Assembly: GCA_013112635.1 (NCBI GenBank)
Contig: JABFGF010000001.1
Span: 992,001 to 1,056,000 of the forward strand
Direction of reading: 5' to 3'
DNA from: Calditrichota bacterium
Lineage (GTDB): Bacteria > Calditrichota > Calditrichia > Calditrichales > J004
Length of the DNA stretch: 64,000 nucleotides
Position numbers and translations under genes: made by a program. The notes under the pieces were generated by a model. The model was not told where the DNA came from. It made no database searches and saw only the letters and a program-made list of their open reading frames with translations. This document shows, one piece after another, positions 33,523 through 43,755 of the stretch (its first letter is position 1; every line of letters begins with the position of its first letter).

Positions 33523-33660
33523 TTTTATTTATGAATTAACAAATATAAGCAGTATTGGATTTTTATGAAATTGAAATTATTTGTTTAACTTCCTGAATAT
33601 TGTTTTGTAAAATTCAGGGTTACTTGTAAATTTCACCTTTTTAAAAAACCGGGATAAAAT

Positions 33661-35163
33661 ATGCTCAAATCTGCCACGCCAGAAGCAACAAAACTTTACT
33701 CTAAAAAATATGAAACTTTAAACTATGAACACCTTGGGCAGACAAATCTCTCCGTTAGCCAGGCAGGGTTTGGAGGTTACCGCGTCCATATTTCTGTAGA
33801 TGAACACAGACAGGCGCTGGAATACGCGCTGACACATGGCATTAACCTTATCGATACAAGCAGTAACTATGCTAATGGTGGTTCTGAAGAGCTGATTGGT
33901 GCAGCATTCAAAAACCTATCCGAAGAAAAAAAACTAAAACGCGATGAGATTGTAATTGTCAGTAAAGTGGGCTATTTGCAGGGACAAAATTTTCAACTGA
34001 GCCAACAACTGAAACAACAAGGAAAACCATTTCCGGATCTGGTAGAATATGGCAGTGGCCTTGAACACTGCATCCATCCCGATTTTCTTGCGGATCAATT
34101 AACAAGAAGTTTAAATCGTTTGCAAATGAAAACAATCGATGTCTACCTTTTACATAATCCTGAGTACTATCTTTTGTGGGCACACAAGCAAGGCATGGAT
34201 TTAGAGGAAGCCCGCACAGAATATTATCGGCGAATTGAGCAGGCATTTATGCAGCTGGAAATTGAAGTGCAAAATGGGCGCATTCAGTTTTACGGAATTA
34301 GTTCAAATACTTTTCCAATACCATCCAAACATTATGATTTTACCAGCCTGGAAAAGGTTTGGGATATTGCTGAAAGTATTTCTAAAAACCATAAATTCCG
34401 GGTTGTTCAAATGCCAATGAATTTATTTGAAACTGGCGCGGCTACAGAACCAAATCTATCCGACAATCAGTCTCCTCTTAAATTTGCGGAAATAAAAAAG
34501 ATTGCAGTTTTAGTAAACAGACCGCTCAATGCTTTTTCTGGAAACCATATGAAACGATTGGTAACCCTGGAAACAAGTGTTGAGTTTGATCAGGATGCGT
34601 TGCAAGAGAAGTTCTCTCAAATTGTCAATATGGAATCTGATTTTGTCTCTAATATATTACCCGTTTTAAATGCAGATGAAGACACACAAAAAAAGTTTTC
34701 CGGTTATTTTTCGAGCGGGAGCTATTTAAGTACAAACTGGCAAAAACTAGGCCCGTATTGGCAATGGATTGAAAGCCAGGCTCTTTTTTTAACAGATCAA
34801 ATTAGTCATGCAGTTCAGCAAGTAAATGATCTTCCGGATAAAAGCAAAGAGACCATTAAATGGCTGGATGACTATGTTGAATTATTTAACACTTTGTTGG
34901 GGTATTTAACTTTATACCTTGGTGAAAAAATCTCTAAAGAAAACAAAATACATTTTGATAAAATAAAAGATATTAACAAAGTCTTAAATAAATGTGAAAG
35001 TCTTCAAGAATTGGCACTTAGCGCCTTATTGAATAGCGATGGTGTCACCACAACCTTAGTTGGTATGCGCCGCAAAGAATATGTGCAGGATGTGTTAAAT
35101 ATTCTGAAACAATCCAAAATAAATCTCCCAAAGGATTTCTGGATAAATACAAATAAACAATAA
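33661..35163 (+). CDS. Aldo/keto reductase with long C-terminal extension
   Basis: 500 aa; the usual reductase is about 320. N-terminal part: LGQTNLSVSQAGFGGYRV, GINLIDTSSNYANGGSEELIG (catalytic Asp and Tyr), IVIVSKVGYL (Lys), and MKTIDVYLLHNPEYYLLW (His), giving the D-Y-K-H tetrad. About 150 extra residues (~290-440), mostly helical, lie before the final TTLVGMRRKEYVQDVL segment, which is the normal C-terminal NADPH-binding part, so this is an insertion. Substrate unknown. Confidence 0.85.
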   Translation: MLKSATPEATKLYSKKYETLNYEHLGQTNLSVSQAGFGGYRVHISVDEHRQALEYALTHGINLIDTSSNYANGGSEELIGAAFKNLSEEKKLKRDEIVIVSKVGYLQGQNFQLSQQLKQQGKPFPDLVEYGSGLEHCIHPDFLADQLTRSLNRLQMKTIDVYLLHNPEYYLLWAHKQGMDLEEARTEYYRRIEQAFMQLEIEVQNGRIQFYGISSNTFPIPSKHYDFTSLEKVWDIAESISKNHKFRVVQMPMNLFETGAATEPNLSDNQSPLKFAEIKKIAVLVNRPLNAFSGNHMKRLVTLETSVEFDQDALQEKFSQIVNMESDFVSNILPVLNADEDTQKKFSGYFSSGSYLSTNWQKLGPYWQWIESQALFLTDQISHAVQQVNDLPDKSKETIKWLDDYVELFNTLLGYLTLYLGEKISKENKIHFDKIKDINKVLNKCESLQELALSALLNSDGVTTTLVGMRRKEYVQDVLNILKQSKINLPKDFWINTNKQ

Positions 35164-35392
35164 TCGCAGTCGCATTCATACGACACAGAATCAATTTAAA
35201 AAGTCGCATATTTACGACCAGACAAAACCTTCCACTTACTACAATTACCCCTCAATCCATTGTTTTTATTAAACTTACCCACTTTAATAAATCTCTGGCA
35301 CATTCTTTGACATAAGTAAACTGTTTTCTGATCCTCCACGGCCAGGATGGATCAATCTAAACTAACATTTTTTATCTTTTAAGGAGCGTATC

Positions 35393-35941
35393 ATGAAGAA
35401 GGGATTACTTTTACTATTATTAATTTTTATTTTACCTTTTGCAACCATCGCCCAGGAAAACAAATATTTTAATTCTGGCAAGATGGTAGCAACAGCCGGC
35501 GTTGGCTTGTCTGGTTTAGGATTAGGATATGGCGTGGGGTTTGAATATGGAATTACAGATAATATTGGCGTGTTTCCTGCTTTTATCACACATAGTTATG
35601 AGAGTGGTATACAATCTTGGTCATTTAATGCTTTTGATATATGGGGTACTTATCATTCTAAATCAATAAGCAGTTGGTTTGGTAATAGCGATAAAGTTGA
35701 TGCGTATTATATGGGTGGCGTTACAATCGTTTCATTTGGAGTAGAAAGCGGTATTGCGAAAGAGGAGACATCTTCTTCATTTGGTTTTGGTGTAGGTGCC
35801 GGTGGGCGTTATCACTTTAGTGATAAACTTGCTGCATACGGTGAAGGAAGATATCGTTTTGCAAGTTTTAAAACCGATAGTTATAGTCTTGCCATTGCAT
35901 GGTACAGCTTAAATGTAGGAGTTTCTTACGCAATAAATTAA
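35393..35941 (+). CDS. Outer-membrane beta-barrel protein
   Basis: 182 aa. Signal peptide (LLLLLLIFILPFATIAQ), then strands of alternating residues (VATAGVGLSGLGLGYGVGFEYGI; FGFGVGAGGRYHFSDKLAAYGEGRYRF; YSLNVGVSYAI), i.e. a small OmpA/OmpW-like barrel. AAGGAGC precedes the start. It is flanked by a bidirectional terminator at 35978-36008 and probably forms a single-gene unit. Confidence 0.85.
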   Translation: MKKGLLLLLLIFILPFATIAQENKYFNSGKMVATAGVGLSGLGLGYGVGFEYGITDNIGVFPAFITHSYESGIQSWSFNAFDIWGTYHSKSISSWFGNSDKVDAYYMGGVTIVSFGVESGIAKEETSSSFGFGVGAGGRYHFSDKLAAYGEGRYRFASFKTDSYSLAIAWYSLNVGVSYAIN

Positions 35942-35977
35942 TTTGCAAAATAATTGACACAATATGTTTAATAAAAA

Positions 35978-36008
35978 AAGCCCTTTTTGATTGCATCAGA
36001 AAGGGCTT
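35978..36008. terminator. Bidirectional intrinsic terminator
   Basis: AAGCCCTTT/AAAGGGCTT, 9-bp stem with 13-base loop, between convergent genes. An A run on the left and T-rich sequence on the right serve transcripts from both sides. Confidence 0.85.
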
Positions 36009-36033
36009 ATCTTGTTTAAAAAATAGAACAAAG

Positions 36034-36645
36034 TTATTTATACTTTACAGAACAGCCATAAGGAGAAGTCTTTAATGGTTCCGGTTTTTTTCCATCTAGC
36101 AGTGAATCAAGAATATTCACAACATAATTATCTGCCGTTTTAATATCGGCTATCTTTGTGGATTTTTTGTCATCAATAGCTCCATCATAAATTAAGGTAC
36201 CTTCTTTATTTATCACAAACATATGAGGAGTGGTCTTTGCTTCATACAACTTACCCACATCACCTGATTCATCAATCAGATAAGCTGTTGCATTAAATCC
36301 TTTATCTTTGAGTTTAGCAGGTATTTTTAATTGCTCCATATGCCCTTGTTTACCAGTCGCTGATGAGCAAATTGCCAGCCAAACAACTTCCTGTTCAACG
36401 TATTTCTTCTGCAGATTTTGCATATTAGAACTTTTATAATGCTTCTTTACAAAAGGACAACCAAAGTTTATCCATTCCAAAACAACAATTTTACCTTTGT
36501 ATTGCTCCAAACTATGCTTTTCATTGTCTGAACTGATCAACTCAAAACCAGGAGCCTTTTGGCCAAGGGCGATTTTATCGCTCGCAGTTAAAGTAGAAAA
36601 GCCAATGAACAAAAATAAAACTATTAAACGATAAGTGATTCGCAT
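36034..36645 (-). CDS. Exported thioredoxin-fold protein (AhpC/TSA-like)
   Basis: 203 aa with a signal peptide (LIVLFLFIGFSTLTA). The thioredoxin fold shows as LGQKAPGFELISSDNEKHSLEQYKGKIVVLEWINFGCPFVKKHY, followed by TTPHMFVINKEGTLIYDGAID. The site has a single cysteine (GCPFV), as in peroxiredoxin-like rather than CxxC proteins. It lies 39 bases after the DsbD gene, likely in one operon, so it may receive electrons from DsbD in the periplasm. Confidence 0.85.
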   Translation of the reverse strand: MRITYRLIVLFLFIGFSTLTASDKIALGQKAPGFELISSDNEKHSLEQYKGKIVVLEWINFGCPFVKKHYKSSNMQNLQKKYVEQEVVWLAICSSATGKQGHMEQLKIPAKLKDKGFNATAYLIDESGDVGKLYEAKTTPHMFVINKEGTLIYDGAIDDKKSTKIADIKTADNYVVNILDSLLDGKKPEPLKTSPYGCSVKYK

Positions 36646-36684
36646 ACTCCATTTCCCATTTTTTGTGGTACAATGATTTTAAGT

Positions 36685-38841
36685 CTACTTAGATGTTAAT
36701 CCACCTGATCCATTTTCTTCAAGGGTTTGTAACACAATTCCGGGTGTAATTAATTCCGGAAGCAAAACCGGTTTACTATTTTCACCTGCCGGAAAGTAAA
36801 CATAAAGAGGAACACTGTTACGCCCAAATTCTGCCAATGCTTTAGTGATTTTGTCATCCCGTGATGTCCAATCAGCCTTAATCGCATTAATGCCCAACTC
36901 TGTGAATTTATTTTGAACTTCTTCGGAGCTGAATGCCACACGTTCATTAACCTGACAGCTTAAACACCAGGCTGCAGTAAAATCCAGAAAGATTGGTTGC
37001 CCTGCGGTTTTGAGATCATTTACAAGTGACTCAGAATAGTCTTGCCATTGTATTCCTTCAGAACTTGACGCCAAATTACTTTGCGGCGTTTGTGCAAAAG
37101 TATCAACACTGTCAATTGTAAAAAACAACGTGGCAATGGTTAAAACAATCGCCACAGAGGTTGATATTCTTCTTGATTTCAGGGACATGGCCAAGTTTCC
37201 CCAGCGTCCATAAATCCATCCTGCGATACCCAAAAGCAGTAAGGCTCCTAAAACAACAATAACCATATTTGAACCGGCTTGTAAACCTAAAACCCAAAGA
37301 AGCCATAAAACCGTTGCCAGTAATAAAAATCCCATAAATTCTTTCATAGATTCCATCCAGCGGCCAGGCTTGGGAATAAACTTTAGCAATGATGGCATCG
37401 ATGCTAAAATCACATATGGAAAGGCCATTCCGAGCGCAAGAAATGTAAATACCAACATGGATATCCATTCAGGCTGGGTAAGAGAAAACCCTAGTGCCGA
37501 ACCCATAAAAGGCGCCGTACATGGTGTTGCAACAACTGTTGCTGTGATTCCACTAATAAATGATCCTACAAAACCCGACTTGTTCCCTGTTTTACCTTCA
37601 ATAGTTGTTAAAGATGTTCCAATCTCAAAAACACCAAACATACTAATCCCAAAAAGAAAAAGGAAAGCGGACAATATGATTAAGAAAACAGGTTCCTGAA
37701 GTTGAAAACCCCATCCAAGTTGTTCACCTCCGGCTCTGAGAACAAGAAGGCTGCCGGCTAAAACCCAAAATGAAACCAAAACACCCAAAGTAAAAACTGC
37801 ACCGTGTTTCCAAGCCTGAGATTTGTCTTCATTGGCTTGCTGAACAAATCCCATAATTTTTAAGGAAAGGACTGGTAAAACACAAGGCATTAAATTCAAA
37901 ATCATACCACCGCCGAATGCCAACAACAGATAATAAAAAATCGTTCCAAATCCACCGGATTTAGATTCTGTCTCATTTATTAATTCTGATGGTTCTTCAA
38001 TTTTTATATAATGTGAGCGTTCAGAGCCTTCTCCGCGCCAACCATTTTGTGATACAAGAATTCCTTCAACAACCATTTTTTCAGCCGCATCAGGGCGAGG
38101 TGCAGTTAAGGTTAAAAGTCCGTTTGCAAAGGTTGCTTGCTGGGGCTTTGCATAGTCGATTAATCCGTATTCATAAGGAAAGAAATAAACTTTGCCCAAA
38201 TCCGAATCAAACCAATCCGGTTTATTCCCTTGAATATGGATTTGATTCCCGTTTTCACTAAAAGCAAATTTCCAGCCGCTATCTTTTAATGGAAGTAAAA
38301 TACGAGCATCAGAAAAGGTTTGTACCCATTTTTCATCAATCGTGCTTTGGTCTTCCGAAATTTGAAGGTTTAATTGAAGATCAACACCACCGGGAATACA
38401 TACTTCATCACATTCCAACCAATCTGCACGGGCAATTAAATTAACTACCTCGCCCGGCTTAATATTTTCAGAAACAGTTATTTCAGTTAGCAGAAATATT
38501 TGGTCATGATAACCATAAGTTACCAAAGGTGGTGTATCTATTTTTTCCGGGAATGGGTATTTCATTTCACCGGCTTCAAATCCATCCGGTAATGTCCATT
38601 CTATTTCTGTTGGTAATCCGGAGTCTCCTCCATTGCGCCAGTAGGTGTGCCAATGATCATCCATTTTCATGCGTAAGGCAATTGTAAAACTTTTTCCCGG
38701 TTGAATGGAATTTACTTCTGAAATAAGCTGCGCTTCTACATTCTCAGATCGTTTGATAGACGATTCGGCAGAATAAAGCACAGTTGTTGAAAATGAGATA
38801 AGAAAAAAAAGTAAAACAGCAATTTTGTTAATTCGGTACAT
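36685..38841 (-). CDS. DsbD-family thiol:disulfide interchange protein
   Basis: 718 aa from the ATG at 38841 (MYRINKIAVLLFFLISFSTT), which starts a signal peptide; an upstream in-frame start at 38904 would put 21 charged residues before it and was rejected. Order: N-terminal DsbD-alpha-like domain (to ~300), eight-helix membrane part with NLMPCVLPVLSLK and VVATPCTAPFMG holding the two redox cysteines, and a C-terminal thioredoxin domain with AAWCLSCQVN. It passes electrons from cytosolic thioredoxin to the periplasm. Its partner is probably the next gene. Confidence 0.9.
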   Translation of the reverse strand: MYRINKIAVLLFFLISFSTTVLYSAESSIKRSENVEAQLISEVNSIQPGKSFTIALRMKMDDHWHTYWRNGGDSGLPTEIEWTLPDGFEAGEMKYPFPEKIDTPPLVTYGYHDQIFLLTEITVSENIKPGEVVNLIARADWLECDEVCIPGGVDLQLNLQISEDQSTIDEKWVQTFSDARILLPLKDSGWKFAFSENGNQIHIQGNKPDWFDSDLGKVYFFPYEYGLIDYAKPQQATFANGLLTLTAPRPDAAEKMVVEGILVSQNGWRGEGSERSHYIKIEEPSELINETESKSGGFGTIFYYLLLAFGGGMILNLMPCVLPVLSLKIMGFVQQANEDKSQAWKHGAVFTLGVLVSFWVLAGSLLVLRAGGEQLGWGFQLQEPVFLIILSAFLFLFGISMFGVFEIGTSLTTIEGKTGNKSGFVGSFISGITATVVATPCTAPFMGSALGFSLTQPEWISMLVFTFLALGMAFPYVILASMPSLLKFIPKPGRWMESMKEFMGFLLLATVLWLLWVLGLQAGSNMVIVVLGALLLLGIAGWIYGRWGNLAMSLKSRRISTSVAIVLTIATLFFTIDSVDTFAQTPQSNLASSSEGIQWQDYSESLVNDLKTAGQPIFLDFTAAWCLSCQVNERVAFSSEEVQNKFTELGINAIKADWTSRDDKITKALAEFGRNSVPLYVYFPAGENSKPVLLPELITPGIVLQTLEENGSGGLTSK

Positions 38842-39076
38842 CTTTAAAACTCCATTTTGTTTTTGCTTTGCAAGCTTACGATTATTACACCTTGAATTCG
38901 TCACAAAATTATAATAAGAACATTGGTAAATCTACGCAATTTATACTGAACAGTAAATTTGAATTAATTCGTTTAGAATATCACTTTGACAATGGATCTA
39001 ATTTTTTATAGAGATCAAAGTTCCTTAAAATTGATTTTGTAGATGAAATCGCTGAAAAAAAGTAACAAATTTATAA

Positions 39077-40372
39077 ATGAACAAACAAATCTTAAAGCTA
39101 GCCATTCCTAATATTATCAGCAACCTCGCTGTTCCCATTCTTGGTGTAGTAGATACAGCACTTGTTGGCCACATGGAAGGATTGTCGCATCTTGGTGCAA
39201 TCGCTATTGGCGGAATGATTTTTAATTTTATTTATTGGAGTTTTGGATTTCTTAGGATGGGCACTACAGGGTTGACAGCCCAGGCATTTGGTAGAAAAAG
39301 TAAAAGTGATGTCATACATATCTTACTAAGAGCTTTGATTGTTGCACTGGTTTCGGCCTTATTCTTAATAATCGCCCAACAAGTTATTTTAAAGATAAGT
39401 TTATTACTTGTTTCAACTTCGCCAGATATTGCAAAGCACGCTTCGGTTTATTTTAAAATCAGGATATATGCTGCTCCGGCAACTTTGGGTTTATACGCCT
39501 TTCACGGTTGGTTTTTAGGAATGCAAAATGCCAGGTATCCGCTTTATCTTACAATTATAGCAAATGTGGCAAACTTATTGTTAAACCTGTTATTTATAAA
39601 AGTTTATAACATGAACTCTGAGGGCATCGCGCTTGGAACAGTAATTGCCCAATATTTGGGTTTGTTTTCAGCAATTATCCTTTTCCTTTATTCTTACAAA
39701 TCTCATTTAAATAAGATTATTAGATCTGCCATATTTGAGATTGACCAAATAAGAAAATTCTTTTCAGTCAACGGCGATATTTTTATCCGAACAATGACAC
39801 TAATTTTTAGCTTTTCATTTTTTACAGCACAATCAGCAAAAATGGGTGATGATATTCTGGCCGTAAATACTATTCTTTTACAGTTGTGGATGGTTTTTTC
39901 TTTTGGAATAGATGGATTCGCTTTTGCTGCAGAAAGTATTGTAGGAAAATATGTTGGATCGGGCGATAAGGTTAAACTAAAATTAACAATCCGTTATATT
40001 TTTCTTTGGGGAATTAGCCTAGGTGCGCTTTTCTCTTTATCTTACTTTTTATTTGGAAACCAGATATTAAACATTTTTACAGATAAAACACAGATTTTGG
40101 CTTTATGCTTAGTTTATTATCCATGGACAATTGTTGCACCTGTAATAAACAGCTTTTGCTATATCTGGGATGGGATTTACATTGGCGCAACTGCAACAAA
40201 AGCAATGCGAAACACAATGCTTATTTCAACTCTGTTATTTTTTTTACCAATGTTTTACATAGGCATGGCGCTTTTTGAAAACCATGGAATTTGGCTGGCG
40301 ATGCTCTTATTCATGATAGCACGCTGGATATCTCTTCAACTTGTATCAAAAAAACATATTTATAATGAATAA
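39077..40372 (+). CDS. MATE-family exporter (DinF-like)
   Basis: 431 aa, twelve membrane helices. The MATE signature is plain: LAIPNIISNLAVPILGVVDTALVGHM near the start, GTTGLTAQAFGRKS, and the second-half repeat FAFAAESIVGKYVGSGD. DinF-type MATE proteins use Na+ or H+ gradients to export drugs or oxidised compounds. It overlaps the PAP2 gene by 8 bases. Confidence 0.93.
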   Translation: MNKQILKLAIPNIISNLAVPILGVVDTALVGHMEGLSHLGAIAIGGMIFNFIYWSFGFLRMGTTGLTAQAFGRKSKSDVIHILLRALIVALVSALFLIIAQQVILKISLLLVSTSPDIAKHASVYFKIRIYAAPATLGLYAFHGWFLGMQNARYPLYLTIIANVANLLLNLLFIKVYNMNSEGIALGTVIAQYLGLFSAIILFLYSYKSHLNKIIRSAIFEIDQIRKFFSVNGDIFIRTMTLIFSFSFFTAQSAKMGDDILAVNTILLQLWMVFSFGIDGFAFAAESIVGKYVGSGDKVKLKLTIRYIFLWGISLGALFSLSYFLFGNQILNIFTDKTQILALCLVYYPWTIVAPVINSFCYIWDGIYIGATATKAMRNTMLISTLLFFLPMFYIGMALFENHGIWLAMLLFMIARWISLQLVSKKHIYNE

Positions 40373-41117
40373 TAATAAAACAAATAGCTTCATAGTATTT
40401 TTAATTCTTTCTCAAATTGGTTTGTTTACGTCAGACGTATTTGCTCAAAATAGCAGTCAAAATATGTTTGAACGGTCACCCGATTATAAGTTTCCGTTTG
40501 CATTGATTGTTGTATCTTTTTTTGTTGACCGATCGGTGCAAAAAATGGCCTTAAAAAACAAAACAACTTTTAATGATAATATTTTTGAAATTGATCGTTA
40601 TTATGGTGATAAATATGTTACAGGTGCTTCCCTGCTTGGGCTTTATGGAATTTCCTATTTAGCAGATAGCGACCAAATGAAACGATTAAGCGAAAAGGCA
40701 ATTCTCTCAACTGTTGTAACTGGTGCGGTTGTGGTTAGCTTAAAAGAACTGTTTGGCAGATCACGTCCATACAGAAACCAGGGAACATTACATTTTAAAC
40801 CTTTTGCATTTAAAGAATCACGCCGCTCTTTTCCATCCGGGCATGCTGCTGTAACTTTCGCAATATCAACCGTTTTTGCCAATGAAATTGATAACCCCTG
40901 GTGGAAAACATTTTGGTATGGCTCCGCTACTGCTGTTGCTGCTGCAAGAATATACAGGAATGACCATTGGTTATCGGATGTTTTAACTGGCGGGGCACTT
41001 GGGCATTTTATTGCATTAAAGACTTCAGAAATGTATGAAAACAAAAAAGCCACCCCAGTATTTGGAATGGCTTTAGTTCAAGAAAACGTTGTACTTTCAA
41101 TGCAGATTAAATTTTGA
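40365..41117 (+). CDS. PAP2-superfamily phosphatase
   Basis: 250 aa from the ATG at 40365, which overlaps the MATE stop; an earlier start at 40341 would bury eight residues in the exporter gene. A signal peptide or membrane anchor opens the chain (FIVFLILSQIGLFTSDVFAQ). The three PAP2 motifs are KELFGRSRPY, RSFPSGHAAV and RNDHWLSDVLTG. It dephosphorylates lipid phosphates such as undecaprenyl-PP or PA in the periplasm. It ends 2 bases from the convergent sugar transferase gene, so no terminator fits between them. Confidence 0.9.
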   Translation: MNNNKTNSFIVFLILSQIGLFTSDVFAQNSSQNMFERSPDYKFPFALIVVSFFVDRSVQKMALKNKTTFNDNIFEIDRYYGDKYVTGASLLGLYGISYLADSDQMKRLSEKAILSTVVTGAVVVSLKELFGRSRPYRNQGTLHFKPFAFKESRRSFPSGHAAVTFAISTVFANEIDNPWWKTFWYGSATAVAAARIYRNDHWLSDVLTGGALGHFIALKTSEMYENKKATPVFGMALVQENVVLSMQIKF

Positions 41118-41119
41118 TT

Positions 41120-42559
41120 TTAATATGCCCCTTTGCCTGTCAGAACAATGGGGATTGTATCAAAAAGAATTTCTAAATCGAATACCAGCGATTGATTCTC
41201 GATATAATATAAATCCAACATAACCATTTCTTCAAAAGTTAAGTTACTTCGTCCGCTGATTTGCCATAAACCTGTAATCCCTGGTTTGGTTTCCGAACGT
41301 TTTTCATACCAATCATAATTAATTTTTCCATTTTCTATATTTGAAAAATCCTTTATTGGCAAAGGACGTGGCCCCACTAACGACATCTCACCTTTTAGAA
41401 CATTGATTAACTGCGGTAATTCATCCAGGCTGTATTTGCGCAAGAATTTACCCATCATTGTAACACGAGGGTCATCTTTCATTTTAAACAATGCACCGTT
41501 TGTCTCATTTTGGTCCATTAGTTTTTCTTTTATTTCTTCTGCATTCGTATACATTGTGCGGAATTTAATAAACTCAAATGTTTCGCCTGATGCAGATAAA
41601 CTTCTTGTTTGTTTAAAAAAGACCGGGCCTTTTGAAGTAAGCTTAATCAGAAGACTGATTAGCATGAAAAATGGAGATATCAGCAGCATTCCGGTTATAG
41701 CAACAAACAAATCAAATACCCGCTTTAAAGTAATCTTACTTTTGTTATAACGTGTTCTATAAGATTGTGTTGTTAATGGAACACCTGTAATATCTTTAAC
41801 ATGGAACTGATTAATCAGTGAAAGTGTTTGAGGAGATACCATTTTCAATTTGATGTTTTTATCATCACACGCTTTACGAATTGGGACATACTTTGGTTCA
41901 TACATGGAATCACTTACAATAAAAACACGGTCAATACCATTTTGGTCTAAAATACCATTAATGTCTTCGTAGTGACCTAAAATTTTATCTTTTATTTTTT
42001 CAGATATAACTCTTGGATGGCCATTTCTTAAAAATCCTTTTATATCATAGCCATAATCAAAATTCATTTTTAAATTATAATAAAATTCAATGGCGCTATC
42101 ATCTGCTCCAACAATCAGCGTACTTTTAGAACCGATATTTCTTTTATTTAGGCTCTGAATAACTTTAAAGGTAATTGTGTGAAGAACATCCAAAACAATA
42201 TACTGAAGCATCACAAAAATAATCATAACACCGCGTGAATACTCACTTCCCTTAATCAGATAAAGATAGGACATTAAAACCAAGCCCGTATAAAAGGCAA
42301 ATTTGCGCAGATGCTCTTTTTGCTCTGTAAGAGAAGTTCTGGCTATACCACGGTAAAGTCCTGTAAAACTGGATATCAGAAAAAAGAGGATGTTAATTAC
42401 GATAACAAGTTCAAAATATTGATCGAATATTTTTATTGTACTGAAACGAATATATTGAGCCAGCAAAAACGAGGCATTGAAGGCAATAAGATCACCAAAA
42501 AAGAGCCAGGTAACTACAAGGCTATCCCAATTTTTTTTGATAAATGATGGTTTTTTCAT
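41120..42559 (-). CDS. Priming sugar-phosphate transferase (WcaJ/WbaP type)
   Basis: 479 aa. Five membrane helices with a CoA-binding-like middle (STLIVGADDSAIEFYYNLK), then the catalytic part: KRVFDLFVAITGMLLISPFF, FKQTRSLSASGETFEFIKFRTM, SLDELPQLINVLKGEMSLVG, PRPLP, KPGITGLWQISGRS. It transfers a sugar-1-phosphate to undecaprenyl phosphate, the first step of repeat-unit assembly. It is the last gene of the polysaccharide cluster on this strand. Confidence 0.93.
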   Translation of the reverse strand: MKKPSFIKKNWDSLVVTWLFFGDLIAFNASFLLAQYIRFSTIKIFDQYFELVIVINILFFLISSFTGLYRGIARTSLTEQKEHLRKFAFYTGLVLMSYLYLIKGSEYSRGVMIIFVMLQYIVLDVLHTITFKVIQSLNKRNIGSKSTLIVGADDSAIEFYYNLKMNFDYGYDIKGFLRNGHPRVISEKIKDKILGHYEDINGILDQNGIDRVFIVSDSMYEPKYVPIRKACDDKNIKLKMVSPQTLSLINQFHVKDITGVPLTTQSYRTRYNKSKITLKRVFDLFVAITGMLLISPFFMLISLLIKLTSKGPVFFKQTRSLSASGETFEFIKFRTMYTNAEEIKEKLMDQNETNGALFKMKDDPRVTMMGKFLRKYSLDELPQLINVLKGEMSLVGPRPLPIKDFSNIENGKINYDWYEKRSETKPGITGLWQISGRSNLTFEEMVMLDLYYIENQSLVFDLEILFDTIPIVLTGKGAY

Positions 42560-42632
42560 GAGGACAATTTTTATGACTTTTTTTATATCATCGGTAAAGT
42601 AGTGAAAACATTAACAACAAAATACTATAAAG

Positions 42633-43556
42633 CTATAATTTTTTATAGTTTAGGTAAGTTTTTTCGATTCCTTCCCTAAGATTTGTTTTTGCTACCCAAC
42701 CCAATTTGTTAATTTTTGACACATCCATTAATTTGCGGGGAGTACCATCCGGCTTGTCTGTGTTGTATTTCAATTCTCCCTGGTAACCAACAATCTCCCG
42801 GACTATTGAAACCAATTCTTTTATGCTAACATCCTCACCGGTGCCGACATTTACAAATCCAATATCATTGTAGTTTTGCATTAAAAATATGCATGCTTCG
42901 GCTAAGTCATCAACAAATAAAAACTCACGTTTTGGCTTACCAGTACCCCATATTTCTACAAAAGGCTTGTTTTCTTCTTTTGCTTCATGAAATTTACGAA
43001 TGAGCGCCGGCAAAACATGGGAATTTTGTAAATCGTAGTTATCTCCGGGTCCGTATAAGTTAGTTGGCATCGCTGATATAAAATTGGCACCATATTGTTT
43101 ATTATAAAACTCGGCCATTTTCATTCCGGATATTTTTGCTATGGCATAAGCTTCGTTTGTTGGTTCCAGTTCACCAGTAAGCAGGTGATCTTCTTTCATC
43201 GGTTGCGGCGCAAACTTAGGATAAATACATGAACTTCCCAAGAATAATAGTTTCTTTACGGTAATTTTATGAGCGCTATTGATAACATTATTCTGGATCA
43301 TCATGTTTTGATAGATAAATTCAGCAGGATATGTATTATTTGCATGAATACCACCCACTTTTGCGGCTGAAAGAAAAACAAATTCCGGTCTTTCAGATTC
43401 AAAAAATGTTTCAACTTCTGCTTGTCTTGTGAGATCAACTTCTGATCGTGTTTTTAAAACTAAGTTTGTAAAACCTTCTTTTTCTAATCTTCTAACTATT
43501 GCTGATCCAACAAGGCCTCTATGCCCTGCTACAAATATTTTTGAGTTTTTATTCAT
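42633..43556 (-). CDS. fcl: GDP-L-fucose synthase
   Basis: 307 aa, normal length. NADP-binding [10 protein letters not shown] near the start, active-site [16 protein letters not shown], and [16 protein letters not shown] with the catalytic Tyr-Lys pair. It epimerises and reduces GDP-4-keto-6-deoxymannose, the product of Gmd, which is encoded just upstream. It is separated from gmd by a 200-bp gap filled with two copies of the repeat family found at 11072-11750. Confidence 0.95.
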   Translation of the reverse strand: MNKNSKIFVAGHRGLVGSAIVRRLEKEGFTNLVLKTRSEVDLTRQAEVETFFESERPEFVFLSAAKVGGIHANNTYPAEFIYQNMMIQNNVINSAHKITVKKLLFLGSSCIYPKFAPQPMKEDHLLTGELEPTNEAYAIAKISGMKMAEFYNKQYGANFISAMPTNLYGPGDNYDLQNSHVLPALIRKFHEAKEENKPFVEIWGTGKPKREFLFVDDLAEACIFLMQNYNDIGFVNVGTGEDVSIKELVSIVREIVGYQGELKYNTDKPDGTPRKLMDVSKINKLGWVAKTNLREGIEKTYLNYKKL

Positions 43557-43570
43557 AATTTTTTCTTTTC

Positions 43571-43755
43571 CAATAATTTCACGAATTGCACGAATTTATT
43601 TTAATTCCTTTGTGTTAATCCGGGTAATCTGTGGACTTTTTTCACTAAATTGTAACCACACTCTTATCCACTAATTTCACTGATATTCACTGATGTTCTT
43701 TTAAGATTTTATTTATTTTATTTCTTTTTCCGTGTTAATCCGTGTAATTCGTGGA
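43571..43755 (+). repeat. Two more copies of the 108-bp repeat family
   Basis: Units at ~43571-43634 and ~43667-43755 in the same orientation as the array at 11072. Both end in GTGTTAATCCGTGTAATTCG or a close variant, and begin TTTCAC..A..TTGCAC or TTTCACTGATATTCAC. The second reaches the last bases before the gmd stop codon at 43756. Confidence 0.8.
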
